A stretch of 34,573 bases of DNA, taken from NCBI GenBank assembly GCA_944373145.1, contig CALWAL010000011.1:1-34573 (forward strand). Direction: 5' to 3'. Below, one piece after another: positions 7,584 to 18,344 of the stretch (position 1 is the first letter of the stretch; each line of letters begins with the position of its first letter). Origin of the DNA: an uncultured Bacilli bacterium. Its GTDB lineage: Bacteria > Bacillota_I > Bacilli_A > RF39 > UBA660. The translations under genes and the position numbers were made by a program. The notes under the pieces were generated by a model, which saw nothing but the letters and a program-made list of their open reading frames with translations, was not told the origin of the DNA and did no database searches.

Positions 7584-7597
7584 TATTTTGCTAAAAT
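7569..7597 (+). promoter_or_regulatory. strong promoter for rpoB-rpoC
   Basis: Consensus TTGACA (7569-7574), 17-base spacer, TGC-TAAAAT (-10 at 7592-7597). The -35 lies inside the end of the methyltransferase gene. Confidence 0.8.
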
Positions 7598-7611
7598 TAT
7601 AAATTGGCGAC

Positions 7612-7631
7612 ATGTATATTTTTATATACAT
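7612..7631 (+). repeat. hairpin in the rpoB 5' untranslated region
   Basis: Perfect 8-bp stem ATGTATAT/ATATACAT with loop TTTT. It lies between the promoter and the rpoB ribosome binding site (about 7646-7652). No T run follows, so it is not a normal terminator. It may be an mRNA-stabilising or regulatory stem. Confidence 0.55.
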
Positions 7632-7658
7632 TTAGAAAATAGTTTATGGGGTGAAACA

Positions 7659-10600
7659 GTGGCTTATACAGTTAAAAAAATGGGAGATTACCGTGAAAGA
7701 AGAAATTATGGTAAAACAAAAAACGCAATAGAATTAAACAACTTATTAGAAATTCAAAAAAAGTCATATGATTGGTTTATGACAGAAGGAATTAATGAAG
7801 TATTTGAAGATATTTTTCCAGTGGAGAGTTTTACTGGAAATTTAACGTTGGAATTTGGAGAATACTCATTTGAAGAGCCTAGATACTCAATAAAAGGTTG
7901 CAAAGACCGCTATGCAACTTATGCAGCTCCTTTAAAAGTTCAAGCAAGATTATTTAATCATGAAACTGGTGAAGTAAAAGAGCAAGAAATTTATTTAGGC
8001 GATATGCCAATTATGACAGAGAGTGGTACTTTTGTTATTAACGGTGCAGAACGCGTTATCGTTTCACAATTAGTACGTTCACCTAGTGCGTATTATGGCC
8101 GAGATATCGACAAAAAAAATGGTAAAAGTATTATTACTTCACAAATTATTCCAACCCGTGGTACTTGGTTAGAGTATGAAACTGATGCTAGAGATGTTAT
8201 TTATGTTCGTATTGATCGAACCCGTAAAGTACCAATAACAACTTTGTTAAGAGCATTAGGTTTATCTAGTGATGCTGATATTATTGATCTTTTTGGTGAA
8301 GACGAGTATATAATTCGCACTATTGAGAAAGATGCTAATAAAAATACTGATGAATCATTAATTGATATTCATTCTAAATTAAGACCTGGAGAACCATCTA
8401 CGCTAGATAGTGCAAAGAATCAATTAATATCAAGATTTTTTGATTCATTCCGCTATGATTTAGCAAAAGTAGGACGTTATAAGTTTAATAAAAAATTAAA
8501 TGTAACTGAAAGATTGTTGGGATGCCGTTTGGCTGAAACAATTAAAGTAAAAAACGAAGTTATTGCTGAAGCTGGGGAAGTAGTTACTAAAGATCTATTA
8601 GAAAAATTAAAACCAGTGTTTGCCGAGGGGTATGGTGTTAAAGAAGTTTTAATTAATGAGGAATTAGATAGTTTTAATAAAGTACAAATTGTTAAAGTTT
8701 ATTCTAATAATAATCCTGATCGCATTGTTCCTATCATCGGTAATGATCAAACAATTGATTTGAAACGCTTAACTATTTCAGATGTTTATGCAACTGTATC
8801 ATATTATTTAAATTTACATGAAGGTATTGGTAATTTTGATGAAATCGATCATTTATCAAATCGCCGTGTACGTCAAGTAGGAGAACTTTTACAAAATCAA
8901 TTCCGTGTAGGTATTAGTCGTATTGAGAGGGTTATTAGAGATCGTATGTCAACACAAGATGTTGCTGAAGTGACGCCAAAAACTTTAATTAATATTCGAC
9001 CACTTACAGCAGCTATTAAAGAATTCTTTGGTAGTAGTCAGTTATCACAATTTATGGATCAAACAAATCCAATTGCCGAATTGGCTAATAAACGTAGATT
9101 ATCTTCTTTAGGACCAGGTGGTTTATCAAGAGATAGAGCGGGTATGGAAGTTCGTGACGTTAATCCTTCTCACTATGGAAGGTTGTGTCCAATTGAATCT
9201 CCGGAAGGTCCAAATATCGGACTTATTACAGCTTTAGCAAGTTATGCTAAAATTAATGATTACGGTTTTATCATGACACCATACCGTAAGGTTGTTGATG
9301 GTAAATTAACAGATGAAATTGTTTATATGACTGCTGATGAAGAATTAGATTATCATATTTCGCAAGCAACAGTTAACTTGACTCAAGATGATAAATTTGC
9401 AGATGAAAGAGTTCCTGTTCGTTATCGTGGCGAGAATATGATTATTGAATCAAAAAATGTTGATTATATGGATGTTTCTAGCCAACAAGTTGTATCAATT
9501 ACAACAGCTGGAATTCCATTCCTTGAACATGATGATGGAAAAAGAGCTTTAATGGGATCAAATATGCAACGTCAAGCTATACCGTTATTAAAACCAGAAG
9601 CACCAATAGTTGGTACTGGTATTGAGGCTATATCAGCTCGCGATTCTGGTGCTGTTATTGCAGCAAAAGCTGATGGTATTGTCGACTATGCTGATGCTAA
9701 TAAGATTTTAGTTAAAACTAAAGGCGGCATTGATACTTATTATTTAAGTGGATATGATCGTAGTAATGCCGGTACTTGTTATCATCAAGTTCCAATTGTT
9801 AGAACTGGTGATCAGGTTAAAAAAGATCAAATTATTGCTGATGGACCAAGTACAGAATTAGGCGAAATGGCCTTAGGTAAAAACGTTAGAGTTGCATTTA
9901 TGAACTTTAATGGTTACAATTATGAGGATGCTATTATTTTAAATGAAAGATTGGTAAGAGATGATGTTTATACATCTATTCATATTCAAGATTATCAAAT
10001 TGAATGTCGTGATACAAAATTAGGACCAGAAGAATTTACTAGAGATATTCCTAATGTTAGCGAAGAAGCTCGTAAGAACTTAGATGAAAATGGTATTATT
10101 GCTATTGGTACTGAAGTTCGTGATGATGATATTTTAGTTGGTAAGGTAACTCCAAAAGGAATAGCTGAATTAACTAGTGAAGAAAAGTTATTACATGCTA
10201 TCTTTGGTGAAAAAACCCGTGAAGTTCGTGATACTTCATTGCGTGTTCCACACGGTGGCGGTGGTATTGTTCATGATATTAAAATATTTACTAAAGAAGA
10301 TACCGATGAACTACCTGCAGGTGTTTCAAAGATAATCCGTGTTTATATAGCTCAAAAACGTAAAATTACTGTTGGTGATAAAATGGCCGGACGTCATGGT
10401 AATAAAGGTGTTATTTCATTAGTATTACCAAGCGAGGATATGCCATATACAGCTGATGGTGAACCAGTTGACATTTTACTTAACCCACTTGGAGTTCCAT
10501 CTCGTATGAACATTGGGCAAATTCTTGAAATGCATTTAGGTGCCGCTGCTAAAAAATTGGGAATCTATGTAGCAACGCCAGTGTTTAGTGGTGCAACAAG

Positions 10601-11336
10601 AGAAGAAATTTTAGATGCTCTAAAGGAAGCTGGTTTAGATGAAGATGGTAAAACAGTATTATATGATGGTCGTACTGGGGAACCATTTGATAATCGTGTA
10701 AGTATTGGTACAATGTACATGATTAAATTACATCACATGGTTGATGATAAATTACATGCTCGTTCTACCGGACCGTATAGCTTAGTAACGCAACAGCCAC
10801 TTGGAGGTAAAGCTCAATTTGGTGGTCAAAGATTTGGGGAAATGGAAGTTTGGGCATTGTATGCTTATGGTGCAGCACATGTTCTTCAAGAGATGATGAC
10901 CATTAAATCTGACGATGTTGTAGGTCGTGTTAAAGTATATGAGTCTTTAGTTAAAGGCACGCCAATTCCAAGTTCAGGAATTCCAGAGTCATTTAGAGTA
11001 TTAATTAAAGAATTCCAAGCATTAGGACTTGATATTACGGTTTTAAATGAGTTTGGTAATTTTGTTGAACTTAAAGATTTAGAAGAAAATGAAAAAGATT
11101 CATCATCAGATATTGAAGAAGTAGAGAAAAAAGTTGATTCCACTTTAGTTTCAGAAGAGTCAAACGATGAGATATTTGAAGATTACGAAGATGCTTTTGC
11201 GGATGATGATTATGAAGATGAAGAAATAGCTTATGAAGACGATAATGAAGATGATGAATTTGAAGATGATTTAGATAATGAAGATTTTGAAATTTCAGAA
11301 GAAGAACTTAAAAATTTGGAAGGGGATGACAAATAA
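7659..11336 (+). CDS. rpoB: DNA-directed RNA polymerase subunit beta
   Basis: 1225 aa starting at GTG. Family landmarks are clear: [14 protein letters not shown] in the rifampicin pocket, [14 protein letters not shown], the [10 protein letters not shown] motif, NYEDAI, the [13 protein letters not shown] catalytic-region motif, and [18 protein letters not shown] near the C-terminus. Two features stand out. First, the residue equivalent to E. coli His526 is Asn477 (codon 9087-9089). Second, the last about 80 residues (from about 1143, bases 11085-11333) form an extremely Asp/Glu-rich tail beyond the conserved C-terminus. The stop overlaps the rpoC start by one base (TAATG). Confidence 0.98.
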   Translation: MAYTVKKMGDYRERRNYGKTKNAIELNNLLEIQKKSYDWFMTEGINEVFEDIFPVESFTGNLTLEFGEYSFEEPRYSIKGCKDRYATYAAPLKVQARLFNHETGEVKEQEIYLGDMPIMTESGTFVINGAERVIVSQLVRSPSAYYGRDIDKKNGKSIITSQIIPTRGTWLEYETDARDVIYVRIDRTRKVPITTLLRALGLSSDADIIDLFGEDEYIIRTIEKDANKNTDESLIDIHSKLRPGEPSTLDSAKNQLISRFFDSFRYDLAKVGRYKFNKKLNVTERLLGCRLAETIKVKNEVIAEAGEVVTKDLLEKLKPVFAEGYGVKEVLINEELDSFNKVQIVKVYSNNNPDRIVPIIGNDQTIDLKRLTISDVYATVSYYLNLHEGIGNFDEIDHLSNRRVRQVGELLQNQFRVGISRIERVIRDRMSTQDVAEVTPKTLINIRPLTAAIKEFFGSSQLSQFMDQTNPIAELANKRRLSSLGPGGLSRDRAGMEVRDVNPSHYGRLCPIESPEGPNIGLITALASYAKINDYGFIMTPYRKVVDGKLTDEIVYMTADEELDYHISQATVNLTQDDKFADERVPVRYRGENMIIESKNVDYMDVSSQQVVSITTAGIPFLEHDDGKRALMGSNMQRQAIPLLKPEAPIVGTGIEAISARDSGAVIAAKADGIVDYADANKILVKTKGGIDTYYLSGYDRSNAGTCYHQVPIVRTGDQVKKDQIIADGPSTELGEMALGKNVRVAFMNFNGYNYEDAIILNERLVRDDVYTSIHIQDYQIECRDTKLGPEEFTRDIPNVSEEARKNLDENGIIAIGTEVRDDDILVGKVTPKGIAELTSEEKLLHAIFGEKTREVRDTSLRVPHGGGGIVHDIKIFTKEDTDELPAGVSKIIRVYIAQKRKITVGDKMAGRHGNKGVISLVLPSEDMPYTADGEPVDILLNPLGVPSRMNIGQILEMHLGAAAKKLGIYVATPVFSGATREEILDALKEAGLDEDGKTVLYDGRTGEPFDNRVSIGTMYMIKLHHMVDDKLHARSTGPYSLVTQQPLGGKAQFGGQRFGEMEVWALYAYGAAHVLQEMMTIKSDDVVGRVKVYESLVKGTPIPSSGIPESFRVLIKEFQALGLDITVLNEFGNFVELKDLEENEKDSSSDIEEVEKKVDSTLVSEESNDEIFEDYEDAFADDDYEDEEIAYEDDNEDDEFEDDLDNEDFEISEEELKNLEGDDK

Positions 11337-14300
11337 TGGATGTTAACAATTTTGAAGGATTAAAGATTGGTATTGCATCTCCTGAGAAAATTCGTTCATG
11401 GTCTTATGGTGAGGTTAAAAAAGCAGAAACAATTAATTATCGTACACTAAAAGCAGAACGCGATGGTTTATTCTGTGAGAAAATTTTTGGACCTACAAAG
11501 GATTTTGAATGTTCTTGTGGAAAATATAAAAGATTAAGATATAAAAATATTATATGTGATCGTTGTGGAGTAGAAGTAACTCGTTCTAAAGTTCGCCGTG
11601 AACGTATGGGACATATCGAGTTAGCTACTCCGGTATCCCATATTTGGTTTTTTAAAGGGGTTCCATCTCGTATGGGATTAGTGCTTGACATGAGTCCTAG
11701 AGATTTGGAAGAAGTATTATATTTTGTTTCATACGTTGTTTTAGATCCAGGTCCTGCACCTTTGGAGAAAAAACAAACTATTAGTGACCGTGAATACCGT
11801 GCATATTATGAAAAATATGGAAATAGTTTCCGTGTTGGCATGGGAGCTGAAGCAATTAAAGAATTATTGATGGCTGTTGATTTACAAAAAGAAGTAAATG
11901 AAATAAAAGCTGAGATTGAACAAATTAAAGATTCTTCAAGTCAAAAAAGAGTAAGATTAATTAAACGTTTAGATATTTTAAATGCGTTTTTAGAATCTGG
12001 AAATAAGCCAGAATGGATGATTTTAGATGCTCTTCCTGTAATTCCACCAGAATTACGTCCAATGATTCAATTAGACGGCGGTCGTTTTGCAACTTCTGAT
12101 TTAAATGACTTGTATAGACGTGTTATTAATCGTAATAACCGTTTGAAAAAATTAATGGAATTAGGTGCCCCATCTATTATTATTCAAAATGAAAAACGTA
12201 TGCTACAAGAGGCTGTTGACGCTTTATTTGATAATGGTAGACGTGGTCGTAATATTACGGGAGCTGGTAATAGACCACTTAAGTCTTTAAGTAGTATGTT
12301 AAAGGGAAAACAAGGGCGTTTCCGTCAAAACTTACTTGGTAAACGTGTTGATTATTCTGGCCGTTCTGTTATCGTAGTTGGTCCAAACTTAAAAATGTAT
12401 GAATGTGGTATTCCAAAAGAGATGGCTTTAGAGTTATTTAAACCACATGTTATTAATGGCTTAGTTCAAAAAGAAATTGCAAGTAATATAAAAGTTGCTA
12501 AAAAAATGATTGAAAATCAAGATCCAAGAGTATGGGATGTCGTTGAAGAAAAAATTAAAGAGCATCCGGTAATGCTTAACCGCGCTCCAACTCTACATAG
12601 ACTTGGTATTCAAGCATTTGAACCAAAATTAATTGAAGGCCGTAGTATTAGACTTCATCCACTTGTATGTGCAGCATTTAATGCTGATTTTGATGGAGAT
12701 CAAATGGCTGTTCACGTACCTATTACAGAAGAAGCTCAAGCAGAAGCTCGTATTTTGATGTTAGGTGCAAATAACATTTTAAAACCATCAGACGGTAAGC
12801 CAATTGTTACTCCTGGGCAAGATATGGTTTTAGGAAACTACTATATTACAATTGAAAAAGCTGGAGATAAAGGTGAAGGTCGTGTATTTAAAGACCCTAA
12901 TGAAGCATTGATGGCTTATGAACGTCGTGAATTGACACTTCACGCTAGAATTGCGCTTCCAGTAAATTCATTTAAGCATAAAATATTCCCAGATAACTAT
13001 CTAGATAAATATTTAGTTACAACTGTTGGTAAAATTTTGTTTAATGAAATTTTCCCTGATACATTCCAATATATCAATGATGGAACAAGTGAAAATATTG
13101 AAAAAATTACACCGGCTAAATATTTTCTTCCAAAGGGTACAAATATTCCAGAAACTATAGTACAAATGGAATTAGTACCAGCTTTTGCGAAGGGTGTATT
13201 AACAAAATTAATTGCCCAAATTTATAAACGTTATCAAACAACAGAAACATCTATTATGCTTGATAAATTAAAAGATTTAGGATTTAAGTACTCAACAGTA
13301 TCAGGTATTAGTATTGCAATTAGTGATATTAAGCCATCGGTAAAAAAACATGAAATTGTTGCTGAAGCCCAAAGTTTAGTAGATCAAGTAAATAAGCAGT
13401 TTAAGCGTGGTTTAATAACTGATGATGAAAGATATCAAAAAGTAATTTCTATTTGGACAAATGCTAAAAGTCAAGTTACTAAAGAACTTGAAGAAATGGT
13501 TAAAGAAGATAAAGATAATCCAATTTGTATTATGATGACTTCTAAAGCTCGTGGAGATATGGGTTCTTATACACAACTAGTTGGTATGCGTGGGTTATTT
13601 GGTAAACCAAACGGTAAATCAGAAGAAATACCTGTTATTTCATCATTTAGTGATGGAGTTACAATTAATGAATTCTTCTTATCAACGCATGGAGCTCGTA
13701 AAGGTGCTGTAGATACCGCATTAAAGACTGCCGATGCTGGATATTTAACAAGACGTTTAGTTGATGTTGCACAGGATATTATTGTTAAGTCTGATGATTG
13801 TGGAACAGAAAATGGTGTGTTTGTTGAGGCGTTTGTTAATGAAAAAGATGGTACTATAGTTGAATCGTTATATGATCGTATTGTCGGACGTTATACAAGT
13901 AAAAAAGTTATTAATCCAGAAACTAAAGAAACTATTTGTGAAAGAAATACATATATTACAGAAAGCTTAGCAGATAAAATTATTGCTGCTGGAATAACAA
14001 AAGTTCCAATTCGTACAGTACTTACTTGTAAAGAAGATCATGGTGTATGTTGTAAATGTTATGGTCGTAATCTTGCAACTGGGACATTAGTTGAAGAAGG
14101 CGAAGCCGTTGGTATTATGGCTGCGCAGTCAATTGGTGAACCAGGTACGCAATTAACCATGAGAACATTTAATACAGGTGGAGTTGCGGGAGACGATATT
14201 ACACAAGGTTTACCTCGTGTTCAAGAATTATTTGAATCTCGTAATCCAAAAGGTAAAGCCACTATTTCGGAAATTAATGGTGTGGTTACTGAAATTGAAG

Positions 14301-14971
14301 AAGGAAATGGAAATTTTGTTGTATATGTTAAAAATGATGTTGATTCTAAAAAATATACAACTCATTATGGTGTAAAATTATGTGTTGAAAAAGGGCAAGA
14401 AATTAAAGCTGGTGATAAAATTACCTTTGGAGCAATTAATCCAAAAGAATTATTGGCAGTTACTGATCCTATTACAACACAACAATATATTTTATTAGAA
14501 GTTCAAAAAGTTTATCGTTCTCAAGGTGTTGACATTAGCGATAAACACGTTGAAATTATAGCAAAACGTATGATTTCTAAAATTAAAATTATCAATTCTG
14601 GTGATTCTTATTTCTTACCAGGAACAATGGTTAACTATAATAAGTTTACTGAAACAAATCATAATTTAATTATTGAAGGAAAAATTCCTGCTAAAGGTAT
14701 TCCTGTATTATTAGGTATTACTAAAGCTTCATTAGAAACCGATTCATTCTTATCAGCGGCTTCATTCCAGGAAACTACAAGAATTTTAACAGACGCAGCA
14801 ATTCACGGCCGTGTTGATCATTTAATTGGTTTAAAAGAGAATGTTTTATTAGGAAAACTAATTCCTGCTGGTACAGGTGCCAAGAAGTATCGTAAAGCCG
14901 GTTATTCTTTAGCGCTTGATAACCTTAAAGAAGAACCATTAGAGGCTTTAGAACAAGAGTTAATTGATTAA
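11336..14971 (+). CDS. rpoC: DNA-directed RNA polymerase subunit beta'
   Basis: 1211 aa, typical for Bacilli. The N-terminal zinc-binding domain has four Cys (ECSCGKYKR ... CDRCGVEV). The catalytic NADFDGDQM motif supplies Asp451, Asp453 and Asp455. The bridge helix and trigger loop region includes [19 protein letters not shown], and a second zinc site is formed by [13 protein letters not shown]. It is translationally coupled to rpoB. Its stop codon is part of the terminator hairpin that ends the unit. Confidence 0.98.
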   Translation: MDVNNFEGLKIGIASPEKIRSWSYGEVKKAETINYRTLKAERDGLFCEKIFGPTKDFECSCGKYKRLRYKNIICDRCGVEVTRSKVRRERMGHIELATPVSHIWFFKGVPSRMGLVLDMSPRDLEEVLYFVSYVVLDPGPAPLEKKQTISDREYRAYYEKYGNSFRVGMGAEAIKELLMAVDLQKEVNEIKAEIEQIKDSSSQKRVRLIKRLDILNAFLESGNKPEWMILDALPVIPPELRPMIQLDGGRFATSDLNDLYRRVINRNNRLKKLMELGAPSIIIQNEKRMLQEAVDALFDNGRRGRNITGAGNRPLKSLSSMLKGKQGRFRQNLLGKRVDYSGRSVIVVGPNLKMYECGIPKEMALELFKPHVINGLVQKEIASNIKVAKKMIENQDPRVWDVVEEKIKEHPVMLNRAPTLHRLGIQAFEPKLIEGRSIRLHPLVCAAFNADFDGDQMAVHVPITEEAQAEARILMLGANNILKPSDGKPIVTPGQDMVLGNYYITIEKAGDKGEGRVFKDPNEALMAYERRELTLHARIALPVNSFKHKIFPDNYLDKYLVTTVGKILFNEIFPDTFQYINDGTSENIEKITPAKYFLPKGTNIPETIVQMELVPAFAKGVLTKLIAQIYKRYQTTETSIMLDKLKDLGFKYSTVSGISIAISDIKPSVKKHEIVAEAQSLVDQVNKQFKRGLITDDERYQKVISIWTNAKSQVTKELEEMVKEDKDNPICIMMTSKARGDMGSYTQLVGMRGLFGKPNGKSEEIPVISSFSDGVTINEFFLSTHGARKGAVDTALKTADAGYLTRRLVDVAQDIIVKSDDCGTENGVFVEAFVNEKDGTIVESLYDRIVGRYTSKKVINPETKETICERNTYITESLADKIIAAGITKVPIRTVLTCKEDHGVCCKCYGRNLATGTLVEEGEAVGIMAAQSIGEPGTQLTMRTFNTGGVAGDDITQGLPRVQELFESRNPKGKATISEINGVVTEIEEGNGNFVVYVKNDVDSKKYTTHYGVKLCVEKGQEIKAGDKITFGAINPKELLAVTDPITTQQYILLEVQKVYRSQGVDISDKHVEIIAKRMISKIKIINSGDSYFLPGTMVNYNKFTETNHNLIIEGKIPAKGIPVLLGITKASLETDSFLSAASFQETTRILTDAAIHGRVDHLIGLKENVLLGKLIPAGTGAKKYRKAGYSLALDNLKEEPLEALEQELID

Positions 14972-14994
14972 GATTAGATTTTCTAATCTTTTTC
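14970..14994 (+). terminator. terminator of the rpoBC unit
   Basis: 9-bp stem AAGATTAGA/TCTAATCTT with loop TTT, then a T-rich tail. The stem begins on the second base of the rpoC stop codon. Confidence 0.85.
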
Positions 14995-15029
14995 TTTGTC
15001 TTAAAAACTAGCCAAGTTTATATAAAATG

Positions 15030-15038
15030 TGGTACAAT
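15030..15038 (+). promoter_or_regulatory. extended -10 promoter for the Tim44-like gene
   Basis: TGG-TACAAT about 18 bases before the start codon; no recognisable -35. Confidence 0.55.
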
Positions 15039-15055
15039 TATAACATGGTGGTATG

Positions 15056-15829
15056 ATGAACAAAAAGAGAATAGAAACGTGTTTAATTATTTTTTTAATT
15101 TTTATTTCACTTATTTATTTTATAGTAGATTTTTCAATATTAGCAGTAATCGTCTTAATTGTTTCTTGTGTTCTTTTAAAATTTTCCTATCCAATTGAGA
15201 ATAAAAGTGAAAATGCTTGTCAAGAGGAAGAGAAAAAATTAATTGTACCTGATGAAGAAGTTATTGTTGAAGCTGAAGATGATGAAGTATCTATAATTAA
15301 TTATCCTGATAATTTTGATGAAAAGAAATTCTTAAAAGAAATTTTTGATTTATATAAAAATATTCAAGATGATTTTATGAATTTTGAGTATGATAATTTA
15401 ATGCATGAATTGGGTATAGAATTATACAACCAATATTCAAAGCAAATGCAAAGTTTGCACGATCGTGGTAAACAGGCTGTACGAGTAAATATTAATTTAG
15501 ATAAAATCCAAACAGAATCTTTTGCTCAAGAAAATGATTGTTATCGAGCTGTTATCAATATTGCTGTTTCTGAGGATAAGTATATGAAAGGTATGGAAGA
15601 AACTTTTAGATTGACCTCAGCACGTGTTCGTTATGAAAGCTGTTATAGTATTACCGTTATTAAACGTCATAAGAAAAGGATTGCTCGTAAATGTCATAAT
15701 TGCAATGAAAAAGTTCAAGGTAATCCATATAAATGCCCGTACTGTGAATCAATGTTGTTGGAGAGTGTAGATAATTGGATAATGACTGATCTAAAATTAT
15801 TGTGTAGTCATTCAAAAAAGGAATCTTAA
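15056..15829 (+). CDS. membrane-anchored Tim44-like domain protein with C-terminal zinc ribbon
   Basis: 257 aa from the second ATG; the first ATG (15053) sits only one base from the GGTGG ribosome binding site. One or two N-terminal transmembrane helices (about residues 8-45) are followed by an acidic linker. A Tim44-like domain follows (about 85-210), and then a CxxC...CxxC zinc ribbon (CHNCNEKV ... CPYCESML). Similar proteins are common in low-GC Gram-positives, but their role is not established; Tim44-like domains often sit at membranes. It is monocistronic and convergent with the radical SAM gene, sharing a terminator. Confidence 0.75.
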   Translation: MNKKRIETCLIIFLIFISLIYFIVDFSILAVIVLIVSCVLLKFSYPIENKSENACQEEEKKLIVPDEEVIVEAEDDEVSIINYPDNFDEKKFLKEIFDLYKNIQDDFMNFEYDNLMHELGIELYNQYSKQMQSLHDRGKQAVRVNINLDKIQTESFAQENDCYRAVINIAVSEDKYMKGMEETFRLTSARVRYESCYSITVIKRHKKRIARKCHNCNEKVQGNPYKCPYCESMLLESVDNWIMTDLKLLCSHSKKES

Positions 15830-15849
15830 TTTATTTAAGATTCCTTTTT
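15815..15849. terminator. bidirectional terminator between convergent genes
   Basis: A perfect 15-bp stem (15815-15829 with 15835-15849, loop TTTAT), A-rich on one side and T-rich on the other. It should work on both strands. Both stop codons lie inside the hairpin arms, and on both strands the stem encodes the same C-terminal residues, KKES-stop. Confidence 0.9.
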
Positions 15850-16776
15850 GTTAACCTTTATGCCTTGATAAGAATTGCGATTAACTAATTCTTTATCAAT
15901 ATCATTTAAAATAGTAACTTTTTTAATTAACCAATTAGGTTCAATTAAATCATCTATTTTAGGATCACCGGTAATACGATTAATAACAATTTCTTCTCGT
16001 AAATATTCTAATTGCGTGCATACAATATCAATATATTCATCACGCGTTAGAGTTTTAAATCTTTCCTTTTCATATAGATTAGCCAAGGCAGTATCTTTTA
16101 AAATTGATAACATATGAATTTTTATTCCTTGAATATCTAAAGTATTTAAGTATTTAACCGTTTCAATCATCATTTCTTTTGTTTCATATGGTAATCCATT
16201 AATGATGTGAACAACTACGTTTATATTATATTTTCTTAATTTTTTTACCATATCTTCAAAACATTTTAAAGAGTGACATCGATTGATTAATTTTGATGTA
16301 TTCTCGTGAATTGTTTGAAGACCTAATTCTATGGTTAAGTAAGTTTTTTTATTTAGCTCTGCTAAATAATTTAAACATTCTTCGCTAATTGCATCTGGTC
16401 TTGTAGCAATCGATAAGCCAACAACGTTATTCAAATTTAAAATTGTTTCATATTTTTCTTTTAAGACTTCTAAAGGCGCATAGGTATTAGTGTGTGCTTG
16501 AAAATATCCAATATATTTACTATGCGGCCATTTTTTATTCATTAAATCCTTTACTTTATTAAATTGTGTAACTAAATCATCATTAACATTGCCAGCGTAT
16601 TCACCACTGCCTAAATTAGAACAATAAATACATCCACCGTAACCGACAGTACCATCAATGTTAGGACACGTAAACCCGGCATTAAGGCTGACTTTGAAAA
16701 CTTTTGAATTGAATTTTTGCTTATAGAAATAGTCTAAAGTGTGATATCTTTTATTAGTATTACTATATTTAAACAT
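15835..16776 (-). CDS. radical SAM protein of the YhcC/YtqA group (TIGR01212-type)
   Basis: 313 aa. The cluster-binding cysteines are Cys37, Cys49 and Cys52 (CPNIDGTVGYGGCIYC), with the longer C-x11-C-x2-C spacing seen in the YhcC/TIGR01212 group rather than the usual CxxxCxxC. Downstream are ATRPD, ELGLQT and HIINGLPYET, typical of that family. The family is widespread and its reaction is not firmly established. Ribosome binding site AGGTGAT precedes the ATG. The promoter is probably TATAAT at 16799-16794 on the minus strand, back to back with the transporter promoter. Confidence 0.88.
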   Translation of the reverse strand: MFKYSNTNKRYHTLDYFYKQKFNSKVFKVSLNAGFTCPNIDGTVGYGGCIYCSNLGSGEYAGNVNDDLVTQFNKVKDLMNKKWPHSKYIGYFQAHTNTYAPLEVLKEKYETILNLNNVVGLSIATRPDAISEECLNYLAELNKKTYLTIELGLQTIHENTSKLINRCHSLKCFEDMVKKLRKYNINVVVHIINGLPYETKEMMIETVKYLNTLDIQGIKIHMLSILKDTALANLYEKERFKTLTRDEYIDIVCTQLEYLREEIVINRITGDPKIDDLIEPNWLIKKVTILNDIDKELVNRNSYQGIKVNKKES

Positions 16777-16837
16777 ACAATCACCTGTTAAGTATTATAC
16801 ATTAAAATGAAAAAATAATGAAATATTTTAAGATATT

Positions 16838-16867
16838 TTTACTAACAATCTTAATTTTTGTTATAAT
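16838..16867 (+). promoter_or_regulatory. promoter of the transporter gene
   Basis: TTTACT (16838-16843), 18-base spacer, TGT-TATAAT (-10 at 16862-16867). The position rules out the in-frame ATG at 16818, which lies upstream of this promoter. Confidence 0.7.
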
Positions 16868-16883
16868 GATAATGGAGGTATGT

Positions 16884-18344
16884 ATGAAAAAATATAGTTT
16901 ATTGAAAGCAATTGGTATTATAACCATAATATTTATGCTATTGACTTGGATTGTACCAACTAGTTTATTTACAGATGGTAATTTTGTTAGTGGTGGGTTT
17001 AAACCAATGGGAGTATTTGATTTATTAGGCTCAATTTTTAATTTTTTTAGTTGGGGAAATTTTTCAAAACTATTAAAAATAGATGGCGTTTCAATAGAAT
17101 TAATAAATTATACTAGTTTAATTTTGGGTATGTTATCAATTGGTATTTTTTATAAAGTTTTAAATAAAACTGGGGCATATGGAAATTTAGTTGAGGATAC
17201 GGTTAATAAACTAACTAGGAATAAGATTGCATTTATAATTGGAACAATTGTTTTTTTCACTTTAGTTTCGTCTTTAACCGGCTTAAGTTTGCTTTTATTT
17301 TTATTGGTTCCTTTTTTTATTACAGTTTTGCTGAAACTAAATTTTTCAAGAATTACAACATTAGCAACAACGATTTTACCAATTTTAATAGGTAGAATGT
17401 GTTCTATTACAGCATGGGATGTTACAGGTATTAATAATACTGTTTATAATTTAGTGTGGAATGATAACTTACTAAGTCGTATTATTATTTTATTTCTTTT
17501 TATGGTTTTAACTACTGGATATATTTTAATATCTAAAAGTCCAAAAGATGATAGTTGTGAAGATCCAATGTATGATAATAATATACAAAAAAATCGTAGT
17601 TATATTCCGTTAGTTTTATTAACCGCTATATTCTTTATTGTTATGAGTGTTTGCATGTATAATTGGTATTATGTATTTGGAAACACTACTTTAACAGAAG
17701 CTTATGACACCATAATGACTAATAGTATTGCTGGATATCCTTTTGTTAATAATCTTTTAGGAAACATTGAACCTTTTGGTTATTGGTCAGGCTTTACGAT
17801 GAGTGCCTTATTATTGTTATTATCCATTCTTTTAAGTTTTATTTATTCGATATCTTTTAATGACTTTGTTGATGCGACAAAAAAAGGTGTTCAAGGTATG
17901 ATGAAGACGACTATTTATATTGTTTTTGCTAGCTTGATTATAACTTTTTTAAATACCCAAGCATATGTGTTTAGCGAAAGTGAAAATATATTTTATACTA
18001 TTTCTAATTGGATTAATAAAAATATTAGTATTGAACCTATTCCTTTTGCCACGTTAACATCGATATTTTATGGCTTATTTGTAAATGATTATGCTGCGGT
18101 AGCACTACAAACAAATGGAATGTTCTCACAACTATTTACAGGAAATGCCTATTCTTTGGCCATTTTAACGTTTCAATTAATATATGGCCTAGTTAGTATT
18201 ATTGCACCAACTAGTATTTTCTTGGTAGCTGGTTTAGCTTATTTAGATGTTTCATATAAAAAATGGTTATTGTACATTTGGAAACTGATTTTAAGCATAT
18301 TTATTATTGGGTTATTATTACTTCTTCTTGTTAGTGTACTTTAA
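16884..18344 (+). CDS. multi-pass membrane transporter, YfcC/basic-amino-acid antiporter-like
   Basis: 486 aa with about 12 hydrophobic helices, and the start KKYSLLKAIGIITIIFMLLTWIVPTS followed by the FxPMGVFDLL-type segment. These resemble the YfcC/C4-dicarboxylate (DcuC-ArgT-like) anaerobic carriers. The ATG at 16884 follows GGAGG (16874-16878); the ATG at 16818 is in frame but sits upstream of the promoter. Its stop overlaps the next gene's start. Substrate is not readable; amino acids, peptides or dicarboxylates are all possible. Confidence 0.65.
   Translation: MKKYSLLKAIGIITIIFMLLTWIVPTSLFTDGNFVSGGFKPMGVFDLLGSIFNFFSWGNFSKLLKIDGVSIELINYTSLILGMLSIGIFYKVLNKTGAYGNLVEDTVNKLTRNKIAFIIGTIVFFTLVSSLTGLSLLLFLLVPFFITVLLKLNFSRITTLATTILPILIGRMCSITAWDVTGINNTVYNLVWNDNLLSRIIILFLFMVLTTGYILISKSPKDDSCEDPMYDNNIQKNRSYIPLVLLTAIFFIVMSVCMYNWYYVFGNTTLTEAYDTIMTNSIAGYPFVNNLLGNIEPFGYWSGFTMSALLLLLSILLSFIYSISFNDFVDATKKGVQGMMKTTIYIVFASLIITFLNTQAYVFSESENIFYTISNWINKNISIEPIPFATLTSIFYGLFVNDYAAVALQTNGMFSQLFTGNAYSLAILTFQLIYGLVSIIAPTSIFLVAGLAYLDVSYKKWLLYIWKLILSIFIIGLLLLLLVSVL

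Noticed and set aside
10886..11143. Minus-strand open frame opposite the rpoB C-terminus
   Set aside because: Ser/Phe-rich composition is the complement of the acidic rpoB tail; no family resemblance.
11437..11691. Minus-strand open frame opposite rpoC
   Set aside because: Antisense to the conserved zinc-binding region of rpoC with no initiation signals.
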